From: Circinella umbellata | Taxonomy: Eukaryota > Mucoromycota > Mucoromycetes > Mucorales > Lichtheimiaceae | Assembly (NCBI GenBank): GCA_025093555.1 | Contig: JAIWNF010000034.1 | Span: 372,001 to 436,000, forward strand | Direction of reading: 5' to 3' | DNA: 64,000 nucleotides | Part shown: positions 45,152 through 55,400 of the stretch, one piece after another | Position numbering within the stretch: the stretch's first letter is position 1 | How the letters are laid out: every line of letters starts with the position of its first letter | Translations under genes and position numbers: made by a program | The notes under the pieces: generated by a model | The model's database searches: none | What the model saw: the letters and a program-made list of their open reading frames with translations, nothing else | What the model was told of the DNA's origin: nothing

Positions 45152-46533
45152 CTTGAATTATTGTTATAGAATATACACCCAAACCGAAAAAGACATCCAA
45201 GAAGCTTTTTTCAATTTTCAAATTGTGTAACACTGGAAATAAGGATGGCTCAAAACCCAATACTAGTACTTCATTATCTACAAGTAATAATAGCCAAATA
45301 CCATGGCAACCCTCGGTATCACCAAGTCATCTTATTTCACCACCAACTAGTGCATCACCAAATTCTGCCAGTATATTGACAAATAGTAGTAGTATTCATA
45401 ATCAACAGCAGCATCAACATGGATTACAGCAGACAATGACTGCTACTGGAGGATGGCCAATCAATAGTAACAGTACAAATTCATCATTATTGTCACCAGC
45501 ACCACCACTTCTTGGAAGTACTTCTGAGATCTCCATGTCACCTTCATCAAATACGACTTCAACATTTACACCTATTAGTGCAGCAGATGACGGAGGAGCA
45601 AATTACTATCAACATAACGACTATTCTAAGATGATAAATACAGAACAACCACAGGTAAAGGAGGAGGAAGTGGAAGAAGAGCCTTTTGAACCAGTATTAC
45701 CACGGCCACGCTCTTTTTGCTCTTCCAATATTTCATTCAATAGCAATAATTTTGAAAACCGACCTTCACGATCATCTGGTATTAGTTTTGCCAGTACCAC
45801 GAAGAGCGATATTCGACCTGTATCCATATTAAAAAAGTCTCGTTCTTCAGCTTCCTTACAGCCACAATCAAATAAATTTTACAGCGATAATGATGATGAT
45901 GAAGATGAAGAGGAAGATAATTATTATGAGGATTGTAATAGAGGTAATAGCAGATCCAGGAAATTCTTAGAAGCACCCACTCAACAACAAAGACGATCGC
46001 CACGTAGAGGACATGTAAAGCGTCGATCATTTTCACAAGTCGAAGAACCTATTTATTACATGGATCGTCGCCGTCGTAATAGTTATCAACAAATTCGTCA
46101 ACAACCTCGTCGTAGTAGTAGTCGTGGTTCATTCCAAGATCAAGAACAAGAAGAAATATATGAAGATGACCTTGTGATGGATGATGATGATGCTCTTTCA
46201 GAAGAAGAATATCAGTTGGTCCAAGACATGAATGACAGGCCAAGAAGAATACTTAGTAGAGCCCGTCCTAATTCAGGATTCTATCATAGTGGAAGACTGA
46301 ATCATCTACGTTCAAGTCGAGGACCCCCACCTGTATGGGTCCCAGCTGAAAATGAACCTCAATATGAGGATGATATCGTTGCTGATACTTTTTTACCTCC
46401 CACAACAAGGCGACAACGACGCATAAGTGGCGGTAGAAGACCATCACGTCCTTCAAGTAGAAATAGTATTGTTGTGTATGATGATATGATACCTATACCA
46501 GCACCACGAGCCAGTCCTGTGTATTATTATTAA
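43058..46533 (+). CDS. Large disordered fungal protein of unknown function
   Basis: Six exons (43058-43100, 43180-43224, 43314-43509, 43627-44855, 44950-45042, 45170-46533) join in frame to about 989 residues. Most of it is Ser/Gln/Asn/Arg/Asp-rich disorder with Gln runs and acidic clusters. Two short conserved-looking segments stand out. One is a helical piece built across exons 4-5: TKQERMNAYNNAYYHCIMAK and then NLIPWLTKQYSKGPPDTMF. The other is a basic stretch starting exon 6: EYTPKPKKTSKKLFSIFKL. A CxC..C segment VCMCYSCKKNKSE (about 43748-43787) may bind metal. Many Arg-Ser sites suggest kinase targets. I recognise no domain family, so no function is given. The exon 4-6 joins are supported by frame and GTAAGT/GTACAT donors. 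Confidence 0.75.
45109..45151. repeat. (AC)11(AT)n compound microsatellite in an intron
   Basis: (AC)11 at 45109-45130 passes into (AT)10 at 45131-45150. It lies just upstream of the 3' splice site of intron 5 of the disordered-protein gene. Confidence 0.9.
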
Positions 46534-46700
46534 TCTTAAATAAAATAAAATATCTATATTTTGTTGCTGTTGCTGTTTGGCTTATATATTTAATTTAAAT
46601 ATACACACGATAATGGTGTTTCTTAAAAAAATTAATTATTTTTGGTATATTAAACAACATTGAAAAAAAAAATAGCTTAGAGGTTATTCTATTATTATAA

Positions 46701-48357
46701 TTACATAATACTACAGCGAGAACCATTAGATTTTTTACCATCTAATTCATCTAATGCTTTTTGTGCTTCTTTTCCAATATTTCCTCCTTTATCCACAACC
46801 TTTTGATACCAATGTCGTGCTTCATTCAAGTCTTGTTTTATACCATGTCCTTGCATATACATGGCCGCTAGGTTTGATTGTGCTAACTGAAATCCTTGAA
46901 GAGCAGCCATTTTGAAAAATTCGGCAGCATTGAAAGCATTCGCATCAACACCATACCCTTTCAAAAATCGAAAACCCACGTTATATTGTGCTTCTGGTGA
47001 ACCTAGTAAAAAGGAAAAGGAGGGGGGTAGATAAATGTTTAATAAGCAACATATTATACTATTGATATTTCTACTAAACTATTCATTTTATTATTTATAT
47101 AAATTTTTACCTCGCATCGCAGCTTTTTGAAAATATTTAAATGCTTTCTTTTGATCTTCCTTGCCAACTTGATTTGATGAATGATATACGCCCAACATAA
47201 ACATACATTGAGCATTTCCTTTTTGAGCACCTCGTTGGAAATAATCCATGGCCTTTTCATGATCTTGATGAACACCGTATCCAATACGATACATTCTACC
47301 AAGTTCTACAAAAGCATTATCTATACCTCCTTTTCCAGCCAACTCATATAATTTAATAACAGCAGAGATTTGATTAGGTTGTGTACGCATTAAAGAGGAT
47401 GCCAAGTTCATTTGTGCATGTGGATGCCCTTTGCGTGCCAATTCAGATAATATTTTGATGCCTGCATCTTCATCTTTGGGCACACCATAACCTTTATAAG
47501 CCATGGTTGCAAAACTGTATGCTCCTCGATCATCTCCATGATCCATCATTGCTCTATAGAGTTCATATGCGATAGGTTTTCCATAGCGTGATGTACGGAT
47601 TACAATATTTGCTAGTTCTATTAATTCGGATACTTGATTATCTGAAACTAAAAAAAAATATACAAAGAGTTTAGAACATTGTGGTAAGTCATTTTGCTTT
47701 CTAGGTTCCTTATTTCTCCAACTTCTTTTTTTTTCAATTACTTTGTACCAACTCTTTGCTATCGATAGGTTTGTCGTTTTTAAGTTTTTCAAGTATATAA
47801 TTCACAACAGCCTTTTGTTTTTCAATGGGTAAAGCAATTTGTTTTTTTTCTAATAACATTTCTAGCTCACTATCCTCTGGAAGTACATCTATATATGTTG
47901 ATGTTTTAGTTACAACGTCACAGCATATATTATTTAGTAAGGAAAAAGGGGAACGTTTGTTTACCTTCCACTTTTATCTTCGTTGGAAGTTTTTCTATTA
48001 TTTCGTTTTTACTTTTTGTTTCTGTTCTATAAATACACCCCAGCAAAAAAAAAATAATTAAGTGCTTTGACATTATTAAACTGAGAATCCATTAGTACGA
48101 AAGAGCAAAAATAAAAAAACATACTGTTTATTTGTTGTCGTTGATGTTTCTAGAAAGGGTTCAAAAATGCCACCGATCGAGTGTTGAGAATTATTATTCC
48201 GTTGTTGATCAACTTGACGACGCGCTTTATTTGATACAACTACTGAGACGTGAATGGAACGGTGCGCATTGAATGTTGTCTTTTTGTGTGATAAAGTGGA
48301 TGTTCGAATTGATTTTGTTGTCCGTAATAAAGTTCGTTGTCCCTGATTCTTCAACAT
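46701..48357 (-). CDS. Sel1-repeat protein with presequence-like N-terminus and CaaX end
   Basis: Five exons (48357-48125, 48026-47965, 47888-47742, 47647-47111, 47002-46701) give 426 residues. The N-terminus MLKNQGQRTLLRTTKSIRTS is rich in basic and hydroxylated residues with almost no acids, like a mitochondrial presequence. The middle is helical. The second half has Sel1-like repeats, for example GAYSFATMAYKGYGVPKDED, AQMNLASSLM, AFVELGRMYRIGYGVHQDH, AQCMFMLGVYHSS and GFRFLKGYGVDANAFNAAEF. The last residues are SRCSIM, a CaaX box expected to be farnesylated. Sel1/SLR arrays mediate protein assembly. A CaaX end fits Skt5-like or signalling proteins, while the start fits mitochondria, so location is unresolved. 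Related to, but different from, the Skt5-like gene at 13.2-15.5 kb. Confidence 0.82.
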
Positions 48358-49560
48358 TGTTATTATTTATTTATTTTCTCTTTTGAATTTGGAACCTGTC
48401 AAAAAAAAAAAAAATGAAAGGGGATAATTCGCTGAGTTCACCCCTTTTTTTTTAATTGTTGAAAAAGAATTAGTTCAACTTTTTCCTTACTCATATACTC
48501 GACGTAAATTCTATTAGAACCATCTTGTTTTAAAGTTGCTAAGGTTATTGACAATCGTAACTATGCACAAGCTGATGAATCCATGACAACAAATATTAAC
48601 AACCATTCCAACTATTTTTATTGTCTATATCAAAATGTAACCAATCAAGCATATCAACAAACAAAACCAATATAACTTAAAATCTTATATCCTAGTAATT
48701 GTATACATTGACTACACCAATAACTATTGAATTCGCGAAATGGAAGATAAAAATGGCAAAGTAATTAACAAATGATATTTAGTTTTCTTTTTTACTCAAT
48801 ACAATAATGATTATGTTTAATAAGTATATGAAGAAATTATCCAGCCTAGAACAAATGCCTTTTTACTAATTCTTAGTATCTAAAAGCTTATATCCAAGTG
48901 TACACAATCATAAAGTAGTTCTAACTGTAATGATATTGATTATATATAGTTACAGTTAAATCTTTTTTTTTTTTGCATTCACAGAGTTATAATAAATAAT
49001 ATATAGAGAACGAGAAGCAGTGAGATGGGATAATAGTAATAAAAATACAAATAGTCGTGTTAGTTATAACAACCGGAAAAAAAAGAATGAGTACCAGGAA
49101 TTGTTATCTACAGGTATATTTCTTATCAGACTTAAACAAAAGATAAGCACTAAAATAAAAACACAAAGACCCTATTATTATTATTGTTTTCCTATCATGG
49201 ATTACTAATGCTACTATTATTATCGTACAGATACAATGTACTGATCACTTTGTTAAAGATCGTTTATATATTAGCATTAACTTTTCATATGCTTGACGGA
49301 AACGGTTTACGATTTGCCGAGAACAATATTTTCTTTTCCCGAGTTGGCGCATACCTTCCGTTTACAGCCGGCAAAGGGTCCTTCCGTAAAAAAAAAAAGT
49401 TTTCACTTTTTACCAGTTTTCAAAGATATATAAACAACTACTTGTAAATATTTTCGACATTATCTTTAAATAATCTTCAACATTTTTTTATTAATAACTC
49501 AAATATAAAAAGGATAAAAATATCAATTACTTTATATCGCATATTAAATATATAATAATT
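48358..49560. other. Intergenic region
   Basis: About 1.2 kb, AT-rich, with no supported gene. Near its right end is a TATATAAA box (49427-49434) upstream of the small ORF at 49561. Confidence 0.45.
49427..49434 (+). promoter_or_regulatory. Possible TATA box
   Basis: TATATAAA lies 127 bp upstream of the small Ser-rich ORF, in a plausible core-promoter position. AT-rich sequence makes chance occurrence likely. Confidence 0.3.
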
Positions 49561-49836
49561 ATGGGACTTTTATCATTTACCAAGTATTTTAGCCACAAGT
49601 CTTCTTCTGATGATTTTTCTTTCTCCAGATCATCGAGTAGGTCTTTTAAGACTCCAAGCTCAAGATCTGGATCCTTAATAACTAAAGACGATGTAGTACT
49701 GGGCTCAAGTAGCAAATATCTTTCTGATCCTATGCGCACTTCTGATAATCCAGATTATGTCGGTGGTTTTTATGATCCTGTTTCAATTTCGAGACATTAT
49801 TTACATAGTACAGATTGTACGAATACTGGTGCTTAG
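49561..49836 (+). CDS. Small Ser-rich hypothetical protein
   Basis: An intronless ORF of 91 residues begins MGLLSFTKYFSHKSSSDDFS and ends with NPDYVGGFYDPVSISRHYLH followed by STDCTNTGA. Composition (Ser, Asp, Tyr, few Leu/Ile codon biases of the AT background) is more protein-like than neighbouring random ORFs. A TATA-like box precedes it. Gly2 could be myristoylated, but position 6 is Phe rather than Ser/Thr, so the consensus is not met. No family is recognised. It is either a lineage-specific small protein or a chance ORF. Confidence 0.5.
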   Translation: MGLLSFTKYFSHKSSSDDFSFSRSSSRSFKTPSSRSGSLITKDDVVLGSSSKYLSDPMRTSDNPDYVGGFYDPVSISRHYLHSTDCTNTGA

Positions 49837-50346
49837 TAACAAGTGATACAATGACGATTTTTTTTAAATATTTTTCGACATAATCTTTTATATCTTTTTA
49901 ATTAGACATTTACACTATTTTTTATACTTTATATTCTTGAACTTGTATACCCTCTTATTTATTCTTATTAATTACTATCACCACCATTTGTTATTTTCTT
50001 TGTAAATAGATTCATTATAAAACTTATTATGTTCTAATAGAAATATATGCTTTTCTTTCTGAAATATAATTGGCCTCGAAGGAAAAAAAATATTATACTA
50101 CTATTATTATTATCAATTCTCGTTCGTAACACACGAAATGCTGATATGCTATTATACTGTTACCATTCAATGAAGATATGATCGCTCAAATAATTATTGC
50201 TCTGCTAATTTTTGCGCTCTTTTAAATACAAAATGACTTCCGCAAAATTGACTATTATGGAGTCAGCAATAGTCACGTGATATATATATTTTTTACGAAA
50301 AGAAAACAAAAAGAGGGTCTAACTCTAATCACTAGATGTGGTAGAG
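49837..50346. other. Intergenic region
   Basis: AT-rich spacer between the small ORF and the tRNA gene. A run of five A (50308-50312) is a Pol III terminator (T5) for the minus-strand tRNA. Confidence 0.45.
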
Positions 50347-50420
50347 TGACGCGACGCGGGCTCGAACCGCGGACCTCATGCGTGTGAAGCATATGTGATA
50401 ACCAACTACACCATCGCGCC
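50347..50420 (-). tRNA. tRNA-Val (anticodon CAC)
   Basis: The 74-nt cloverleaf folds fully. The acceptor stem is GGCGCGA with TCGCGTC (one G-T pair) and discriminator A. The D arm is GTGTAGTTGGTTATCAC. The anticodon stem TATGC/GCATG encloses loop TTCACAC with anticodon CAC, reading GUG. The T arm is CGCGG-TTCGAAC-CCGCG. There is no intron and no encoded CCA. The internal A and B boxes match Pol III promoters, and a T5 terminator lies about 35 bp downstream. Confidence 0.95.
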
Positions 50421-50844
50421 TAGCTGACATTAAAAGGTAAAACAAAATGATACCTCTAATGCTAAAAAAACACGGTTAAATATATGAACCGAAAGGGTAA
50501 ACTATTTAAGCGCTGTTAAAATGAGCTTATTTGTTGTTTTTGATCCATACTTTTTGAATCACCTTTTATGAAAAAGTCAATACGTATATATATATTTCTT
50601 TCAGTAATGAAGATATAAAAGAAAAGTTGATATATTATTCTATAATACATATTTATTATTCTAAAGAGAAATTATATAAATAGAGAATTAAGGTGTTTTT
50701 GGGATATGCATAAAAATATGAGTAATGTAAGAAACAAAAGTAGGAGTATAATGGTAGGTAATAATGATATATATATATATATATATGAAATGATAAATAA
50801 AATACAGGTAGTAAATAGCTAAACGATAATAATAATTTTACATA
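50421..50844. other. Intergenic region
   Basis: AT-rich spacer with an (AT)n run (about 50769-50786). It includes the 3' flank of the metalloprotease gene and the tRNA 5' flank. No gene is seen. Confidence 0.45.
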
Positions 50845-51940
50845 TTAGTGTTTATGAGTATTATTACTGCCACATCCTTCATCCAATTCTTGTTCTTCTT
50901 GTTTCGTGAGTCGTGCAGCAGCAGCTTTTGCCCGTAATTCTCGCTGTAATGCTACATCACTCATTGTTGCTACACTACTACTACCCTTATTAATATTCTT
51001 TTTGCCGGTTCCATTACCAAGACGATAACTACCACCTTCCCATGTAACACCTGTAATTTCATCTTCATACTCGTCATCATCCATTGGTTGATAGAAACTA
51101 GATCCAGAAGATAAAGTATTTGCCCCATGCGCTGTCCAGTCTAACGACACTACTTCCTTATTGAGTTGTCGATTCAATGCATGAAAATTATCATCATGTT
51201 CAGACCAAACATTATGTGTTAACTCGTGCAATAATACTTTTCGGATAGAATCATAATGTCGAAATCCACTCAAGTCGTCAGTACGTAAACGTATCGAAAT
51301 AAGTTGGCCTGAATTTCTATTGAATCCTAGAATTGTTTTTTCAAAAGGTGTTAATTCCGTTAATTCGCCTACACTCCATTGGTGCTGTTGCATAATTGCT
51401 CGAACCTATGACGATAATAATAATAATAATAAAAAGTTAGATAAGAATATATTTTGTTGAAAAAAAATAGTAAATAATAATAAAGAAATAAGGTTACTTT
51501 ACCCCTCGATCATCTCTTAATCTTTCAAGTAACTTTCTTGCTTGTTCTGGATGTTGAAATTCTTCAATAACAGATATTTTATGAAAAGTATATGGACTCG
51601 AAGTTTGAACCGATCGTTTCATAGGTCGACTTGGTTTAATGACTTGTCGTTGACTCAATCGAGCGTCAAGTTTGGCAATCTCTTTTATTTGTTCAACAGG
51701 TGTACCAATCAACGTTATTTTAGCCACCTTGTTATTGCTATTATTGAATCGAGCTATGGTTCCATTGTCGTCCTTGAGAAGTTTTCCTTTATATGATAAC
51801 TTTTGATATTCTATGGGGATATTCGTTTCGTTTTGAAGATATTCTTTTAGTTGTTTAATGGTTGATTCAGAACTCCAGTCTTGTAAATCGAAAATTTTGG
51901 TATTAAAATGTACTTTGAGATGAACGGTAGTGGTGTCCAT
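50845..51940 (-). CDS. Ubiquitin-like/WLM-domain metalloprotease-type protein
   Basis: Two exons (51940-51503, 51405-50845) give 332 residues. The N-terminus is a ubiquitin-like domain: VHLKVHFNTKIFDLQDW, TIKQLKEYLQNETNIPIEYQ and KLSYKGKLLKDDNGTI. A linker leads to the WLM (Wss1-like metalloprotease) domain with KLLERLRDDRGV, then VRAIMQQHQWSVGELTEL. The zinc site is intact, VLLHELTHNVWSEHDDNFH, giving HExxH plus the third His about six residues on. WLM proteases of Wss1/SPRTN type remove DNA-protein crosslinks. The UBL-WLM fusion is a known fungal and plant form whose substrates are less clear. The C-terminus is Gln/Glu/Arg-rich (TKQEEQELDEGCG). Confidence 0.9.
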
Positions 51941-52436
51941 TATAAATACAAAATAGATGGAAATAGGAAAAAGAAATATATTACGTTATCATGGTTCCTT
52001 TTCTTTTTTTATTTAGGAAAAAAAAAAGAAATTAAATTCATGCCCTTAAAAAAAATTTCGATGAGATTCGAAATCTTTGTCAGCATAGTGGGATAAGGGT
52101 TCATGTTTGAAACACTTGGTTTTTTTTTTACTAGAATCTTCTAATGTAAGACATACTCTTACTTGTGTTGTTTGAGATAGAATTAGTGATTAGACAGTAT
52201 ATGTTAAATATTTTATTCTAATCACAATACATAAATTCTTAAAGACAAAAGAGATTGCTATTTAAAAAAGATTTTTGACTTGAGAAATATTATAAAGTTA
52301 TCATTGTATTTCATCCAGCTTTATATTTTATAAAAGTCTTATATTTATTGATACTAATTTTTTCTTTTTTAATAACGAATAAAATTGAAAAAGAAATTGA
52401 TTTATTAAGGTAACATTCTGTTCAGGTAAGTAACAG
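51941..52436. other. Intergenic region
   Basis: It holds the metalloprotease 5' flank and the 3' end of the mannosidase gene. AT-rich; no gene is seen. Confidence 0.45.
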
Positions 52437-55400
52437 TTAATTCAATATTACTTTCAAAGTCAAGATCTGGAAGGGTTTTAGTGTAAGCTTAAAGGAACCA
52501 GTGTCGTCAACACGTTGTAGTTCATTTTTTGTATCATCTTCAAGAATGTTGCTTATGAGGATTTTCTTGATGTTCAAATAACTATAAAATATTTGTGACA
52601 AGTAATAATTTAGTTACAACAAACCACAATTTCATTAGAAACAAAAAACAAAAAAAAAGAAATTCATACATACCTTTTAAGTAATGCATGTGCCTGAGCT
52701 CCATATGCTTCATACAGTCTAAGAATTAATATTTTACCATTATCGTTATCTTCAGCAAGTTTAATAGTATCAAGGATAATTTGTGTGGATGGTTCTACTT
52801 GGAATAATGGTTTTAAAACCATACCACTCCTGACTTCATGATCTTCCGCATAGCTGTAAAAAAAAGAATATAGCATAATTAGGTTTGTTACCAATATATC
52901 AATGTAATCATTATTATTACCGTAGTGACAAAGGAACATTAAATTCTAAAGCTTGTTGAGCAACATCAGAAGAATTAAAATGACCTTGATGTGGATATAT
53001 AGCATATTTAAATTTGTGTTGGCCCATATCTGCATTCTCATCAGGTCCCTTTGGTGAACGTAACAATGAAAGTCGTTGCGTATTTCCATGGGTTGCATAT
53101 CCATATTTACAATTGTTCATCAATGCGACACCATAGTTAGCTTCAGATAAATCTGCAAATTTGTGTCCACACACTTCGAATTTCGCAGAGTCAATAGTTG
53201 TATTGTAATGTGTAGGTCTTCTCAAAGCACCATATTGAATTTCATAAGTAGCCTATTATTAAAATTTAATAAATTTATTGACAGATTAATAAAAAAAAAT
53301 AATAGTACTATAAACTATATTTGATATGATATGATATATATAATGTCTTTTTATGTGTACTACTACTTACATGGTCACTAACAAGATCCCAAACAAATTC
53401 CACTTTCTAATAAAATAGGATAGTTTATTAGTTTCTTTTTTATAGCTTTTTTTTTTTAGTTTAATAATCATACCAAAAATTGATGAGCTTCATGCCAATC
53501 TACTACGTTGTCAAATTCAAGTCGTTCAGATAAACAAGTTAAACTTATCGTTTGTTCAATATAACTCTTGTCCGAGATATTTTGACGGAAATGAAGTTCA
53601 GCTTTTAATGGTCCTTCAGAAACAACCTAGATTTTTTTTTTGTCAAGATGATGTGATTATTGTTTATAATGACGAATAACGATTATAAGTACTGTCTTTT
53701 TTCCTTAAGTCTATCATAAATACTTTACCTTAATACTTGCTTCTCCTTCAATTGGTTTCCATTTTTGTAAATGATAAATCTCAACTGTATTAAAAAAAAA
53801 TAGTGAGTTCAAATTTATATGTTTAAAGGTTTTACTCTTAATATAATCTTTTTCCTAAAAACTCAAATGTGGAGACTTACCATCCCATGCGTCCCAATAA
53901 ACTGGCTATTTAATTGAGAACAAAACAGATTAATATTGTAAGTAATAATGTAATATTACTATTCAAAACTTTTCGATTTTTTTTTATATGTGCATTTTAT
54001 GCTTACCACATCTTCATATAACTGTAAAACATTGCCCTTAGCACCGTTTGGAATAAGTTGTCTATATATATATATATATATGAATATGTGTGAGACTTTT
54101 TAGTTTCTACACTTAACAAATAAAAAAATCAAACATCTATATATATATTTACCTATCGGGTGTTTTCTTATCCAAGAGGCTAATAAGTTGACCATCATGG
54201 TTAAATGTTGCTTTTAAGTTTTGATTTTCGAGAATAAAGTAACCGCCATCATGATCTCGGTATGCTGAAAATAAAAAAAAACAGACACACACGCACGCAC
54301 GTGTGAAAGTTTTGCTGTCAATTAAATATATTAATAATATTAAATTCAATATAGTTATATACCTTTTGCACCAATCTCTTCATCGACAGCAGCAATATCA
54401 GCTGTATGTGCCACATATCCAGATGCACCAAGACCAGGCACATTTTTCACTATTTTTTTTTTTTTTTTGCATTAATTAAAAATTGATAATATAACACAAC
54501 AATATCTTATAGCGAAGAATAACACTTTTTCTTTAAAAGAGAAAAAAAACCCAGTTTGTTACCTAATACATATTCATGTTTATCCCTATTATGTTGTTGT
54601 CCTGTCCAATCTGTTTCTTGTCGAGGTACTGCAATTACTTCTGTTCTATTCCATGGAAGTGTATTGAACACAACCAAACCTATAATGACATCCCTTTGTT
54701 TTAGCAACCAAGTATCCTAAATCAAGTTATTCATTTTAATCATTTCAATACATTATGAATTTTACCTTGTTGTGATTTACTATCAGTGTTTCCAGAAAGT
54801 GAACGTAATCTAATAATAGCCGATTGAGCTTGGTGTCGTAAAGAAAGAGTTGCAGAAATAATTTCACGATGGTGCTTTTTTTTTTTTTTTTTTTTTTTTT
54901 TTGACAAAAATAACAAAAAAAAAGTTATTTAGTAATGATTTAAAATATTATTTTATCAATATAAGAAATATATATATACCTTGTGAACATCCTTATAAGC
55001 AAGTCCAATAGCAGAACCAGGTAAACAATCATGGAATTGATTCAAACATAAAAGCTTCCAAATCCATTCAAGTGTGTTACTCGGGTATCTATAGAAAAAG
55101 AGGTGTATTAATTAGATTTTGTATCTATTGAATAATCTTGATTTGTATCTTATCAAATGTGCTTTACTATATATATATACTTACATATAAGCACCGACAT
55201 CGCTTTTAGTTGTGCGTGCCAACAATGTTGCCATGGTACTCAATATTTCGACATCACGGATTAAAAATTCGGACTTACGATTACCATATTTTACCAGTGA
55301 TTGAGTTGTATAAGTTCCACGATGGAATTCCAAATACTATTAAAAAAAAAAAGAAATTATAATATTTTGTTATTATGCAAATAATAATTAAAAGTGAAAT

